From: Collimonas arenae
Lineage (GTDB): Bacteria; Pseudomonadota; Gammaproteobacteria; Burkholderiales; Burkholderiaceae_D
Length of the DNA: 64,000 nucleotides
Assembly: GCF_001584165.1 (NCBI RefSeq)
Contig: NZ_CP013233.1
Location: 3,790,620 to 3,854,619 of the forward strand
Reading direction: 5' to 3'
The translations under genes and the position numbers were made by a program. Every line of letters begins with the position of its first letter. Position 1 is the stretch's first letter. Positions 53,495 to 61,333 of this stretch are shown in pieces. The notes under the pieces are model-generated. The model was not told the DNA's origin. It ran no database searches and worked only from the letters and a program-made list of their open reading frames with translations.

Positions 53495-54040
53495 ATGATT
53501 TCAATACCTGCCGATGGGGTGTGCTTGCGGGATTTTCGTCGAGAGGATCTGGCGCAATATCAAAGCCTGAGGAACGATCCGAAGTTTCAGCGTTTTTATA
53601 GTGAAGAAGACTCTGCGAGCAACAGAGCGGAGGAGCTTCTAGCTATGTTTATTGAGCAAAGTGGCGAGATCCCGCGAACAAAGTATCAACTCGCAGTTGT
53701 TTCACTATCGGGCGAGTTGATGGGCTCATGTGGCATTCGAATAGAGTCGCCAAGGCATGCGTCTATCGGCTGCGAACTGGGCCGGCAGTGGCAAGGAGCC
53801 GGTGCGGCACGCGATGCCGGCAATGCGTTGATCGAGTTTGGCTTTGTCTAATTGGGGTTACATCGGATCTACGCGGAGACCATATCTGAAAACAAGGCAG
53901 CGATAAAACTTTGCCAAGCATTCGGAATGAAGATCGAATCGGAGCGCGTCAATGACCGATTTTTCAAAGGACGGATGTGGAATACAACTGTCCTTGCCAT
54001 CAGCGAAAATGAATGGCAAGCACGAAAGAAATCTGACTGA
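53495..54040 (+). pseudogene. GNAT acetyltransferase interrupted by TAA
   Basis: The frame from ATG 53495 (GVCLRDFRREDLAQYQSLRN, LAVVSLSGELMGSCGIRIES, ASIGCELGRQWQGAGAARDA) reaches FGFV and a TAA at 53849-53851, then continues in frame with LGLHRIYAETISENKAAIKL and CQAFGMKIESERV to TGA at 54038-54040. In this family the position is normally E or a similar residue (FGFVELGLHRI), so GAA to TAA is a single substitution. The rest of the acetyltransferase_3 fold is intact. Probably a recent inactivation, or a base error. Confidence 0.8.
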
Positions 54041-54091
54041 AGCCGTCGGCTGTTGCCGTTGTGTTGATATCCTATCTTTGCGACAGGAGTA

Positions 54092-54142
54092 GGTGGCCAA
54101 TTCCAAGCGATTAATAGTGTCTGCCAAGCTGACGGCAATTCA
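54092..54142 (+). repeat. Array repeat with tail, weak core
   Basis: GGTGGCCAATTCCAAGCG with the tail AGTGTCTGCCAAGCTGACGG then CAATTCA. The tail aligns with those at 50872 and 57795 although the GCGGAC core has decayed. Confidence 0.6.
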
Positions 54143-54162
54143 GACTGAGAACAGGGGCCAGA

Positions 54163-54618
54163 ATGGAGATAAAGCTGACTTGTGTAACACCAGCGAAGGC
54201 CGAAGATGTACGCCGGCTTATGGAGCATGTGATTGTTGCGAGCGTTAAAAGCGACGTGTCGATACACCATGACATGATCGCCAATGTGAACAAGAACGTG
54301 GACTATTGGCTAATTAATCCTGAGAGATGCGTCCACATCGTGGCTACCTTGGAGAGTCGGATCGTCGGTGTCGTGCTCGTGAAGGATTTCTGGAACTTAT
54401 GTAGTCTCTTTGTGGATACGCAGTTTCAATCGCGAGGTATCGGTCGCATGCTGTTGAAGGCGGCCAGTACAGCTTGCAAGAGCAAAAGCCCTAAGCAAGC
54501 TCTCTTTTTGAACGCGGCACCGAACGCCATCGGATTCTATGAGCAATTGGGGTTCGTTTCTAGCGAGTCTGGGCAAATACTTCCAACGGGTTTCAGGACA
54601 TTGCAGATGGCGCTATGA
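54163..54618 (+). CDS. GNAT family N-acetyltransferase
   Basis: 151 residues. Acetyl-CoA motif SRGIGRMLLKAASTACKSKS with the preceding strand LCSLFVDTQFQ, and FLNAAPNAIGFYEQLGFVSS as the typical GNAT end. Third acetyltransferase of the array and not closely alike to the other two. Confidence 0.88.
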   Translation: MEIKLTCVTPAKAEDVRRLMEHVIVASVKSDVSIHHDMIANVNKNVDYWLINPERCVHIVATLESRIVGVVLVKDFWNLCSLFVDTQFQSRGIGRMLLKAASTACKSKSPKQALFLNAAPNAIGFYEQLGFVSSESGQILPTGFRTLQMAL

Positions 54619-54636
54619 AGGGCGCCGAGAGTCAGT

Positions 54637-54654
54637 TATCAGCCAGGAAGAACC
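54637..54654 (+). repeat. Array repeat, degenerate
   Basis: TATCAGCCAGGAAGAACC directly after the acetyltransferase stop; position supports it more than sequence. Confidence 0.35.
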
Positions 54655-54730
54655 GATCGAATCTTGCAATGGCAAGTGGTGTTTCATCTGTTCTGCTGTA
54701 AATCTGGCAGAACGACGACGGGAGTTCCAG

Positions 54731-55630
54731 TCAGTCGTTACTGTGCAAGTTCGTATTTAGGCCGCCCCAGCGGGACGAATTGGTCGGCAAAACCTCGACC
54801 GCACCGGTTTGGCTGTTCCGCCGAAACAACAGGCCGGATTGACCGGACAACTGTTTTGCTGCCACAACACTGCCATCAGGCATTTTCACCTTTGTCCCGG
54901 CGGTGACGTAAAGGCCGGCCTCGACGATACACTCGTCGCCAAGCGAAATGCCGATGCCAGCGTTCGCACCGAGCAGACTATGCTCTCCGATAGAATTTTT
55001 GCTCTTGCCGCCGCCGGATAGCGTGCCCATGATGGATGAACCAGCTCCCACATCCGAATTTCTACCAACTGTCACGCCAGGCGTCACGCGACCTTCGATC
55101 ATTGACTCGCCGAGCGTTCCAGCGTTGAAATTTACAAAGCCCTCGTGCATCACAGTTGTGCCGGTTGCCAAATGGGCGCCGAGTCTCACCCGGTCCGCGT
55201 CGGCAATTCGTACACCTTCGGGCAAAATGTAATCCGTCATGCGGGGAAATTTATCGACCGATGACACCGTGACATGATGATATTCAGACGCGGCTCGATC
55301 CCGTAGCTCATCGACGCTGCTTGGGAAGACTGGGCCGGCGGATGTCCAGGCAACATTGGGCAATAGACCAAAGATGCCATCGAGATTGATTTCATTTGGT
55401 TTTATGGTTCTATCGGAAAGCAGGTGTAAGCGCAAATAGGCATCTTCTGTGGAAACGGCTGGCGCGCCTAGTGATTCAATCTCCACTTCAACAACATCAC
55501 CCGAAATAAGGCCGACTTTCTCAGCAAGACAGCTACGCCTTTTAATGGCGCCAGAAGCCGGAAACCAAATGTCGATAGTCTTGCCAGTATTAATATCACG
55601 GTACCGGTGACCGGTTCGTTGGATGGTCAT
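54731..55630 (-). CDS. DapD-like tetrahydrodipicolinate N-succinyltransferase
   Basis: 299 residues; ATG 55633 is an alternative one codon upstream. It is of the Mycobacterium-type DapD layout: an N-terminal alpha/beta part and a left-handed beta-helix ([80 protein letters not shown]). It would succinylate tetrahydrodipicolinate in the lysine/meso-diaminopimelate pathway or a similar amine. Betaproteobacteria normally use a different DapD type, and this gene stands alone on the strand opposite to its neighbours, so it is probably an acquired extra enzyme. Confidence 0.82.
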   Translation of the reverse strand: MTIQRTGHRYRDINTGKTIDIWFPASGAIKRRSCLAEKVGLISGDVVEVEIESLGAPAVSTEDAYLRLHLLSDRTIKPNEINLDGIFGLLPNVAWTSAGPVFPSSVDELRDRAASEYHHVTVSSVDKFPRMTDYILPEGVRIADADRVRLGAHLATGTTVMHEGFVNFNAGTLGESMIEGRVTPGVTVGRNSDVGAGSSIMGTLSGGGKSKNSIGEHSLLGANAGIGISLGDECIVEAGLYVTAGTKVKMPDGSVVAAKQLSGQSGLLFRRNSQTGAVEVLPTNSSRWGGLNTNLHSND

Positions 55631-55829
55631 CAAAAATCCCTTTTTCGTAATGTGACGAATACCCAGAACGTGCCAGCCGTTGAGGCAAGCGCTCGCAAGA
55701 GGTGTCGGATTGCGAAATGATAGCTGAACATCCGTCTTGCGTTCGTATGCAGCGCATTTTGAGGGGCCACTTCACTTTTGGGTGTATGTCGCTCATGGGC
55801 AATGGCACTCTGTCCTGACCAGCCGCATG

Positions 55830-55923
55830 CGGCCAAATCCGGTCATTTGCTCTGCCTAGCAAAACGATGTCACGAGAGAAACTTTCTGGTGATATGATGT
55901 ATCGATCGATGCCGTCATCGAAA
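55830..55923 (+). repeat. Array repeat with 94-bp leader, copy L1
   Basis: CGGCCAAATCCGGTCATTTG followed by a leader with AGCAAAACGATGTCA, GAGAAACTTTCTGGTGATAT and TCATCGAAA. It is about 90% identical to 56753-56846. It ends 25 bp before the next gene. Confidence 0.85.
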
Positions 55924-55948
55924 GCAGCTCGCCATTCAATATCTGACT

Positions 55949-56356
55949 ATGCCCATCCAAATGCGACGATTTGTTTGCCTCGTTACCATGTCCGCTGTGC
56001 TCCCAGTACTCGCTGCTGACATGACGGGCTATTACCGAACGGATTTGCCTATCGATTGCTTTGAAAATTCCACAAGCCGACATGTATGCCATGTGGAACA
56101 AGGACTCAACATAAAGCGTCGCAATGAGTCAAGTTATTACCTGTGGATACATACTGAAGGAAATTACAATCACTTCTGTTCATTTCAAGGGATTGCGCAG
56201 ATTAAGAAAGGATTGCTAGTTTCTAACGGTGACAATTGCAAGGTGTCTGTTGAAATAAAAGGCAGGGATGCGAGTGTTGGCTCTGCCGGTGAAGGGTGCG
56301 CCAATTATTGTGGTGCAAATGTCGAACTGGTTATTGACGGCTTGAAAAAAAAATAG
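55949..56356 (+). CDS. Exported protein of unknown function
   Basis: 135 residues: signal peptide (RRFVCLVTMSAVLPVLAADM), then TGYYRTDLPIDCFENSTSRH, GNYNHFCSFQGIAQIKKGLL and GCANYCGANVELVIDGLKKK with five cysteines likely forming disulphides. ATG 55961 is a possible start. No family recognised. It follows leader copy L1. Confidence 0.6.
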   Translation: MPIQMRRFVCLVTMSAVLPVLAADMTGYYRTDLPIDCFENSTSRHVCHVEQGLNIKRRNESSYYLWIHTEGNYNHFCSFQGIAQIKKGLLVSNGDNCKVSVEIKGRDASVGSAGEGCANYCGANVELVIDGLKKK

Positions 56357-56411
56357 TGATGCATTCATCGGTTGAATGCGCGGCTGAGACCTGACTTTCG
56401 GGAATGACGCA

Positions 56412-56433
56412 ATTCGGCCAGAAGCCGCCGCTC
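56412..56433 (+). repeat. Array repeat, short form
   Basis: ATTCGGCCAGAAGCCGCCGC, then TC. It lies 17 bp before the next start. Confidence 0.65.
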
Positions 56434-56449
56434 AAAAATGGAATCAAAT

Positions 56450-56713
56450 ATGCGATTTAAATTAGAGTATGTGTCGACTGGTAGTGCTCCGTACGTATTC
56501 GCACGTCAAATGGACGGTGGCAGTTTCACGATAGGTCTCGATTCGCGTCTTGGTGGTGCCCGTATTAAGATGAGTCTTTCACAACCTCGCTCATTGCGCC
56601 CTGACGGTACACCAGACCTGACCGTATTTGCTTTTCAATTGTTGGGAGCTTCAGAGGTGTCCGTTTTGAAGGTCGGCGAAATGGTAGATCTGACTCCTGG
56701 AGTAGGTCAGTAA
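56450..56713 (+). CDS. Hypothetical small protein
   Basis: 87 residues: MRFKLEYVSTGSAPYVFARQ, GGSFTIGLDSRLGGARIKMS, PDLTVFAFQLLGASEVSVLK. It is probably a small beta-rich domain. ATG 56438 is the other possible start. No family recognised. Confidence 0.55.
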   Translation: MRFKLEYVSTGSAPYVFARQMDGGSFTIGLDSRLGGARIKMSLSQPRSLRPDGTPDLTVFAFQLLGASEVSVLKVGEMVDLTPGVGQ

Positions 56714-56730
56714 CGGCCAGTAGCGGCCCC
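56711..56730 (+). repeat. Array repeat, short form
   Basis: TAACGGCCAGTAGCGGCCCC; the TAA is the stop codon of the preceding gene, so the repeat begins inside the coding sequence. Confidence 0.65.
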
Positions 56731-56752
56731 AAGTGCATAGCAGGACCGCTGT

Positions 56753-56846
56753 CGGCCAAATCCGGTCATTTACTCAGCCCAGCAAAACGATGTCATGCGA
56801 GAAACTTTCTGGTGATATGATGCATCGTTCGATGCCATCATCGAAA
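56753..56846 (+). repeat. Array repeat with 94-bp leader, copy L2
   Basis: CGGCCAAATCCGGTCATTTA plus the same leader as 55830-55923 with about nine substitutions and no gap. GACCG upstream pairs with CGGTC inside. It is followed by AGGA and the ATG at 56862, a different gene from that behind L1. Confidence 0.85.
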
Positions 56847-56861
56847 ACATCAGGAAGTCTT

Positions 56862-57182
56862 ATGAAGATAAATGTTGTTCGCCAGGCGTGCTGTGCAGCC
56901 GATGACCAAATCAACAGACTTGACGCGGTCTACGAAGTAGATGGAAACACTGCTATCGAGGTTTTAATGCGGAAAATTTGCTCGTCAAAATTTTTACAAT
57001 ACTCGTCCACCCACAATCGACTAAGCGCCGAGGTCGACGGTCGGCAAGTCGCGGAGATATACCCTTCAGGCGACCCGACTTGGACTTTGGGTGTCTTGCC
57101 TACCGAACCAGTCTCGTCGGCAATAGGCGACAACACCTTGCATTTTGTCTTCCGACTAAACTCTAGTCGTGCCGAGGGCTAA
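56862..57182 (+). CDS. Hypothetical small protein
   Basis: 106 residues from ATG 56862, behind CAGGAAG. Sequence INRLDAVYEVDGNTAIEVLM, FLQYSSTHNRLSAEVDGRQV, DPTWTLGVLPTEPVSSAIGD has a two-sheet look. No family recognised. A frame extending upstream passes through leader L2 and is rejected. Confidence 0.6.
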   Translation: MKINVVRQACCAADDQINRLDAVYEVDGNTAIEVLMRKICSSKFLQYSSTHNRLSAEVDGRQVAEIYPSGDPTWTLGVLPTEPVSSAIGDNTLHFVFRLNSSRAEG

Positions 57183-57183
57183 T

Positions 57184-57206
57184 ATCGGCCAGTTGCGGAC
57201 AGTCGA
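57184..57206 (+). repeat. Array repeat, short form
   Basis: TATCGGCCAGTTGCGGACAG, then TCG. Two bases after the previous stop. Confidence 0.8.
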
Positions 57207-57282
57207 ATGTGCTTACCGCACTGGACGACGTACTGCAATCATTAAAACTCGCTCGGCATTTCAATCAAGTTAATATATAACT

Positions 57283-57774
57283 ATGAAAATACTTCGAATT
57301 CTCTTTTCTGCTTCGGTTTTTTTTGTTGCGGGTTCCGTCTTGGCTGGAGAAAGTGGAAGCCCATCCTTTGTCTCGGACAAAAATATTCAAAAAATAGCGG
57401 AGACATACGCACTGGATGCAATCCAGCTCGCGAAAACTCAATTGGGAATTAGTCTTGACTGGACCGACGATAGTATCGGCGAGGTAGAAAAGGCGATGAC
57501 AAGTATTCACACCTCTTACATGACGACATCACCACGGCCAACGGATGAGCAGGTTATGTTGTTCGCAACGCGCTACGGGAGCTATGTAGGTGAAGTTTAT
57601 CGTCGTAATCATGGAGCCGAATGGGGCATGGTCACACTCGGTGGTCAAAAATTTCCAGGGCTTCAAACCAAGTCCGGAATAAATTTTTGGCCGTGGGCAC
57701 GAATATCGAATCGCATCGTAGATGGCGCTGAAAATAACGTTCTCGACTATTACAAGGTGCTGTTGAAAAAGTAG
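57283..57774 (+). CDS. Exported protein of unknown function
   Basis: 163 residues: signal peptide MKILRILFSASVFFVAGSVL then AGES; mature part AETYALDAIQLAKTQLGISL, DSIGEVEKAMTSIHTSYMTT, EQVMLFATRYGSYVGEVYRR, NHGAEWG and FWPWARISNRIVDGAENNVL. The order of motifs (D-S---hE-hh, hhxxFxxxYGxYhGEVhR-xxGG-W, hxPhxRhxxRh-xG) fits a small widespread alpha/beta family of unknown function that measures or binds a partner protein. Confidence 0.7.
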   Translation: MKILRILFSASVFFVAGSVLAGESGSPSFVSDKNIQKIAETYALDAIQLAKTQLGISLDWTDDSIGEVEKAMTSIHTSYMTTSPRPTDEQVMLFATRYGSYVGEVYRRNHGAEWGMVTLGGQKFPGLQTKSGINFWPWARISNRIVDGAENNVLDYYKVLLKK

Positions 57775-57794
57775 GTACGCTTAACCGCCGGTAA

Positions 57795-57847
57795 TCGGCC
57801 AATTGCGGACGGTTGAAAGTGCCTACCAAACTAATGGCGATTCACAT
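57795..57847 (+). repeat. Array repeat with tail
   Basis: TCGGCCAATTGCGGACGGTT, GAAAGTGCCTACCAAACTAA, TGGCGATTCA. With 50872 and 54092 it defines the 50-bp tailed form. Confidence 0.85.
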
Positions 57848-57905
57848 AATTTTTTTCACTCTAACGCAAGGTGGCAATCATGTTGGCACGGTGGATATTA
57901 TTAAT

Positions 57906-58420
57906 ATGATTCGATTTTTTCTATTCATTTTCGCCGGGGTATTGGCGGCAAATCACGCGACTGCCTCGCCTTTGGACGGAGATTGGAAAGAGGTTTTTCG
58001 TGCCAAGGGGCGACCGGACAATATGAAGAATTGTGTAGGTCAGGGGGCAGAGATTATTTCGAGTTAAGACTATGGACACGTGATGGCAAGATTTGTGGTT
58101 TCCACGATGCGACTAGTCATTTGGGAAACCGGTCTGATGATGGGGAAAATATCGACGGAAAGCCATCGGTGGTTGGAGTCACGCATGGTAACCAGGCAAC
58201 GGTGACGTTTCGCAGCACCAGGGTAGAGAATGAAGAGTTCAGCGCAACGATCCGCGTTGTCGGAGACAAATTAATCTGGAAGAAAACAAGCCCTCCCGGC
58301 GATGCGTCTTTGTTGCCAGAGAGCTCCACTCTGCTTAGGCTCAACGACACTGAGACTGTAGCAGAAAAAGAATTTCACGAGTGGCAAGCAAGGATTTGCG
58401 CAGAATCTCTTTCCCATTGA
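57906..58420 (+). CDS. Exported protein of unknown function, frame broken by one base
   Basis: ATG 57906 opens a signal peptide (MIRFFLFIFAGVLAANHATA) and SPLDGDWKEVFRAKGRPDNM; the frame ends after GAEIISS. One extra G in the run GGGGG near 58040 joins it to YFELRLWTRDGKICGFHDAT and ATIRVVGDKLIWKKTSPPGD, giving about 171 residues. The mature domain (LDGDW, GKICG, LIWK) looks like a small beta barrel. Sequencing error is likely. Confidence 0.65.
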
Positions 58421-58548
58421 TTCTATGGTTATTAAAAATTTGCACCGCGCAAAACTGTGCGTAATGGCGGCATTCGACATACTTGCACTTCCGCGTACAA
58501 ACTCGAGACTAGTCTAAACGACGTTGCGAATTCAACGAAAGGGGAAAT

Positions 58549-58794
58549 ATGTTGGTAGCTTCGTTATTTTGTTTGGCGATCACCATAGTCGCCGGCTTAT
58601 GCTCCTCGTTTTTGGGTTTTAATAGGGGTATGGGTGTTTTATTTCTTCTTTTTCTTGTTGCCGGAATTTCGTGTTGGTACATTTCCATTGGAGCATGGAC
58701 ACTGTACATGACTTGTGCGACCTTCGGCCTCCCCTTTGTAATTGGAGCGAGTGCAATTGGCCTCGTGGTGGGATCATTTTTTGGAAAAGATTGA
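58549..58794 (+). CDS. Small three-helix membrane protein
   Basis: 81 residues, almost wholly hydrophobic: LVASLFCLAITIVAGLCSSF, MGVLFLLFLVAGISCWYISI, FGLPFVIGASAIGLVVGSFF then GKD. The start follows AAAGGGGAAAT. No family recognised. Confidence 0.65.
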   Translation: MLVASLFCLAITIVAGLCSSFLGFNRGMGVLFLLFLVAGISCWYISIGAWTLYMTCATFGLPFVIGASAIGLVVGSFFGKD

Positions 58795-58929
58795 ATCGTC
58801 TGTGCTTTTGTGCTGGCCCCAGCCCGCCGAGTAATAATGATGACGTGCGAATTCAGAACGACTGGTACGTCGAATCATGACGGTAGCTCAGAGCCAAATT
58901 TTGGCCTTCACGAATGGCCGAGTCCGGCC

Positions 58930-60619
58930 GAGGCCGTGTAAAAACGCTGAATCCATCAAGGGAGCCGAGATCCACGTCATTTTAACGCGACATTGTTGAT
59001 AATAGAGAGCCCTGCAAACGCGGCGGCTATTTCCCTTGGCCTAGTAAATAGCCGTCTCCAAACATATCTCCTGACGCTAAAAGCGCCTATGCGCTCATCA
59101 CCTTCATCAAGGTTCCCACGCCCAGCACGTTGATCATCCGCTTCATGTTGTAAGCCAGGACATGCAAGCTCATCTCGGTGCTCACTCGGGCCTTGGTTTT
59201 GGTGAGGAAGTGCGTAGCACCCATCCATGCCTTGATGGTGCCGAATGGATGCTCAACCGTTTGCCGGCGTATTCGCATCGCCTTCGGCGTTCGTTCCAAC
59301 CGCTCCTGCATGGCCTCCAGTACAGACTCATGCTCCCATCGTGTCACGCGCCGTTGAGGACTTGGCGTGCATGCGGATTTGAGTGAGCACTGCTGGCAAT
59401 TCGAGCTCCAATAGCGGTGCAAATTCAAGCCTTTCTCTTTGCTCGTGAAACGCCAGATCAATCGCTCTCCGGCGGGACACTGATATTCATTGGCGCGTGC
59501 GTCGTAAATGAAATCCGCTTTGCCAAACCGACCTTCAGCAGAGGCATTGGAGGTCAGGTTCTTCGGGACGATCACGTTGATGCCGGCTTGTGTGCACGCC
59601 AGGATCTCTTCTCCTTTGAAGTAACCACGATCAGCAACTACGGTCAGCGATGCGGTGCCAATCGCTTCTTGCGCTTGCCGGCTCATCGAGTGCAGTTGAT
59701 CCCGGTCGCTCCCGATGTTGGTCACCTCGTGCGCCACAATCAGATGATGCTTTGCGTCGACCACCGTTTGTACGTTGTAGCCAACGACGCCTGTACCACG
59801 CGTCTTCATCGACCGTGCATCAGGATCGGTTTGAGAGACTTGTTGATCCGGCGTCTTCTGGAGTTTTAATTGGATGTCTTCAAGCTCTCGCATCTGCGCC
59901 TTGAGCGCTGCGATATTCTCATGCAGTCGAGTTGTCGTGAGTTGCTTGCGGTCCGGCTCTTGGCGATCCGCCGTGTCGAGGGCTGTCAGATAGCGATCAA
60001 TGCTCGCTGCGATCTCTTCCATGCGCCGTTGCAGCTTGGCGCTGGTGAAGTTGCGGTCGCGGTTGTTGACGGCTTTGAATTTGCTGCCGTCAATAGCGAC
60101 CAGCGCTTCAGAGAACAGGCCAAGTCGCTGACACAGCACGACGAACTGCTTGCATACATTGGAGATGGCACGGCCATTGTCTTTGCGGAAGTTGGCGATA
60201 GTCTTGAAGTCCGGCGTCAAATGCCCTGTCAGCCACATCAGTTCAACGTTACGCTGCGCCTCTCGTTCCAGGCGACGGCTTGATTGGAGCCGATTGAGAT
60301 AGCCGTAGATGTAAATCTTGAGAAGAACCGATGGGTGATAGGCCGGACGTCCTGTTTGTGCAGGCATTGTTCCTTCGAAACCCATTTGCACCAGGTCCAG
60401 TTCATCGACGAAAACATCGACTACCCGCACTGGGTTGCTATCGGCAACGTAGTCGTCCAGTTGCTCGGGAAGCAAAATGCGTTGACTGCGATCCAGCCCT
60501 TCAATGAAGCGTTTCATAGGTGTACCTCGAACAGAGTCATCTGTTCGTGTGACATGGATCGCCGCAAATCGTTTACTTCCGATTAGAATTAGCGCTCAAC
60601 AGCGTTTTTACACAGCCTC
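58930..60619. mobile_element. IS1182-type insertion sequence
   Basis: 1690 bp with ends GAGGCCGTGTAAAAACGCTG and, inverted, CAGCGTTTTTACACAGCCTC (one mismatch), flanked by GGCC on both sides. It interrupts an array repeat: joined flanks read TCCGGCCATGAGCGGACAG. The transposase at 59087-60517 is intact. Confidence 0.88.
59087..60517 (-). CDS. IS1182 family transposase
   Basis: 476 residues. N-terminal part SQRILLPEQLDDYVADSNPV, VLLKIYIYGYLNRLQSSRRL, FKTIANFRKDN; DDE residues in LVAIDGSKFKAV (D), LTVVADRGYFKGEE (D) and RRQTVEHPFGTIKAWMG (E); a cysteine cluster SNCQQCSLKSAC between. It appears complete and could act in trans on the two MITE-like elements with the same ends. Confidence 0.93.
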   Translation of the reverse strand: MKRFIEGLDRSQRILLPEQLDDYVADSNPVRVVDVFVDELDLVQMGFEGTMPAQTGRPAYHPSVLLKIYIYGYLNRLQSSRRLEREAQRNVELMWLTGHLTPDFKTIANFRKDNGRAISNVCKQFVVLCQRLGLFSEALVAIDGSKFKAVNNRDRNFTSAKLQRRMEEIAASIDRYLTALDTADRQEPDRKQLTTTRLHENIAALKAQMRELEDIQLKLQKTPDQQVSQTDPDARSMKTRGTGVVGYNVQTVVDAKHHLIVAHEVTNIGSDRDQLHSMSRQAQEAIGTASLTVVADRGYFKGEEILACTQAGINVIVPKNLTSNASAEGRFGKADFIYDARANEYQCPAGERLIWRFTSKEKGLNLHRYWSSNCQQCSLKSACTPSPQRRVTRWEHESVLEAMQERLERTPKAMRIRRQTVEHPFGTIKAWMGATHFLTKTKARVSTEMSLHVLAYNMKRMINVLGVGTLMKVMSA

Positions 60620-60642
60620 GGCCATGAGCGGACAGTCGAAAG
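60620..60642 (+). repeat. Array repeat, right part after the IS
   Basis: GGCCATGAGCGGACAGTCGA, then AAG. The left part (GAGTCCGGCC) lies before 58930. Confidence 0.75.
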
Positions 60643-60682
60643 CTTCGGCTAATCAAGATGCGATAACGAGGGCGAGAACGAA

Positions 60683-61099
60683 ATGGGGATGAAACCACGT
60701 CTATCTTTTATATTTATACTGCTTCTGCTCGTACAGATGAGGGCAGTGTTGGCCGCGCCCGCCAATTGCCTTCGCTACGAACCAGAAACCGTTACGGTGA
60801 CTGGGAAGTTACATAGGGAGACGTTTCCTGGTCGCCCAAATTATGAAAGTGTGGCGAACGGTGACGAGCCTGAGACTGGATTTTACATGTCGCTCGAGCC
60901 GACAATTTGTACCGTTGGCGATATCGGACAAAGCGAAGTGGCGTTTAAGTCCGTTCGAGAAATTCAACTTGTGCTAAACAAGAAGCAATATGCCGAACTC
61001 AGACCAAAGCTTGGTGCAGTGGTCCGACTGCGGGGGCAATTATTTTCAGCTTTTACTGGGCATCACCATGCTGATGTACTGCTCAGAGTTTCAGAGTAG
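60683..61099 (+). CDS. DUF4431 family exported protein
   Basis: 138 residues: signal peptide (LSFIFILLLLVQMRAVLAAP), then CLRYEPETVTVTGKLHRETF, PGRPNYESVANGDEPETGFY, VREIQLVLNKKQYAELRPKL, VRLRGQLFSAFTGHHHADVL. The CLxYEPxxVxLxGxL---FPGxPNYExhxxGDxxExxWhL order is DUF4431, an exported beta-barrel domain of unknown function. Confidence 0.82.
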   Translation: MGMKPRLSFIFILLLLVQMRAVLAAPANCLRYEPETVTVTGKLHRETFPGRPNYESVANGDEPETGFYMSLEPTICTVGDIGQSEVAFKSVREIQLVLNKKQYAELRPKLGAVVRLRGQLFSAFTGHHHADVLLRVSE

Positions 61100-61110
61100 C
61101 GTTGGCGCGA

Positions 61111-61132
61111 ACCGGCCAGAGGCGGACAATTG
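61111..61132 (+). repeat. Array repeat, short form
   Basis: ACCGGCCAGAGGCGGACAAT, then TG; 12 bp after the DUF4431 stop. Confidence 0.75.
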
Positions 61133-61333
61133 AAATTCATATCAAAATATGAAGCCCACCGAAATTTATTTCAGGATCGTTGACTCTGCTGACAGATTTG
61201 GCGCGGCGAATCCTCAGTAACTGGAGTTTCTGTGTACTGTGCTATCGAAGGGCAAATCTGACACATTATCTGTCAACCTATTGAGCACTATCCCCGTTTC
61301 AACTATTCGGGCCGAGACTGTAGGAAAAAAGAC

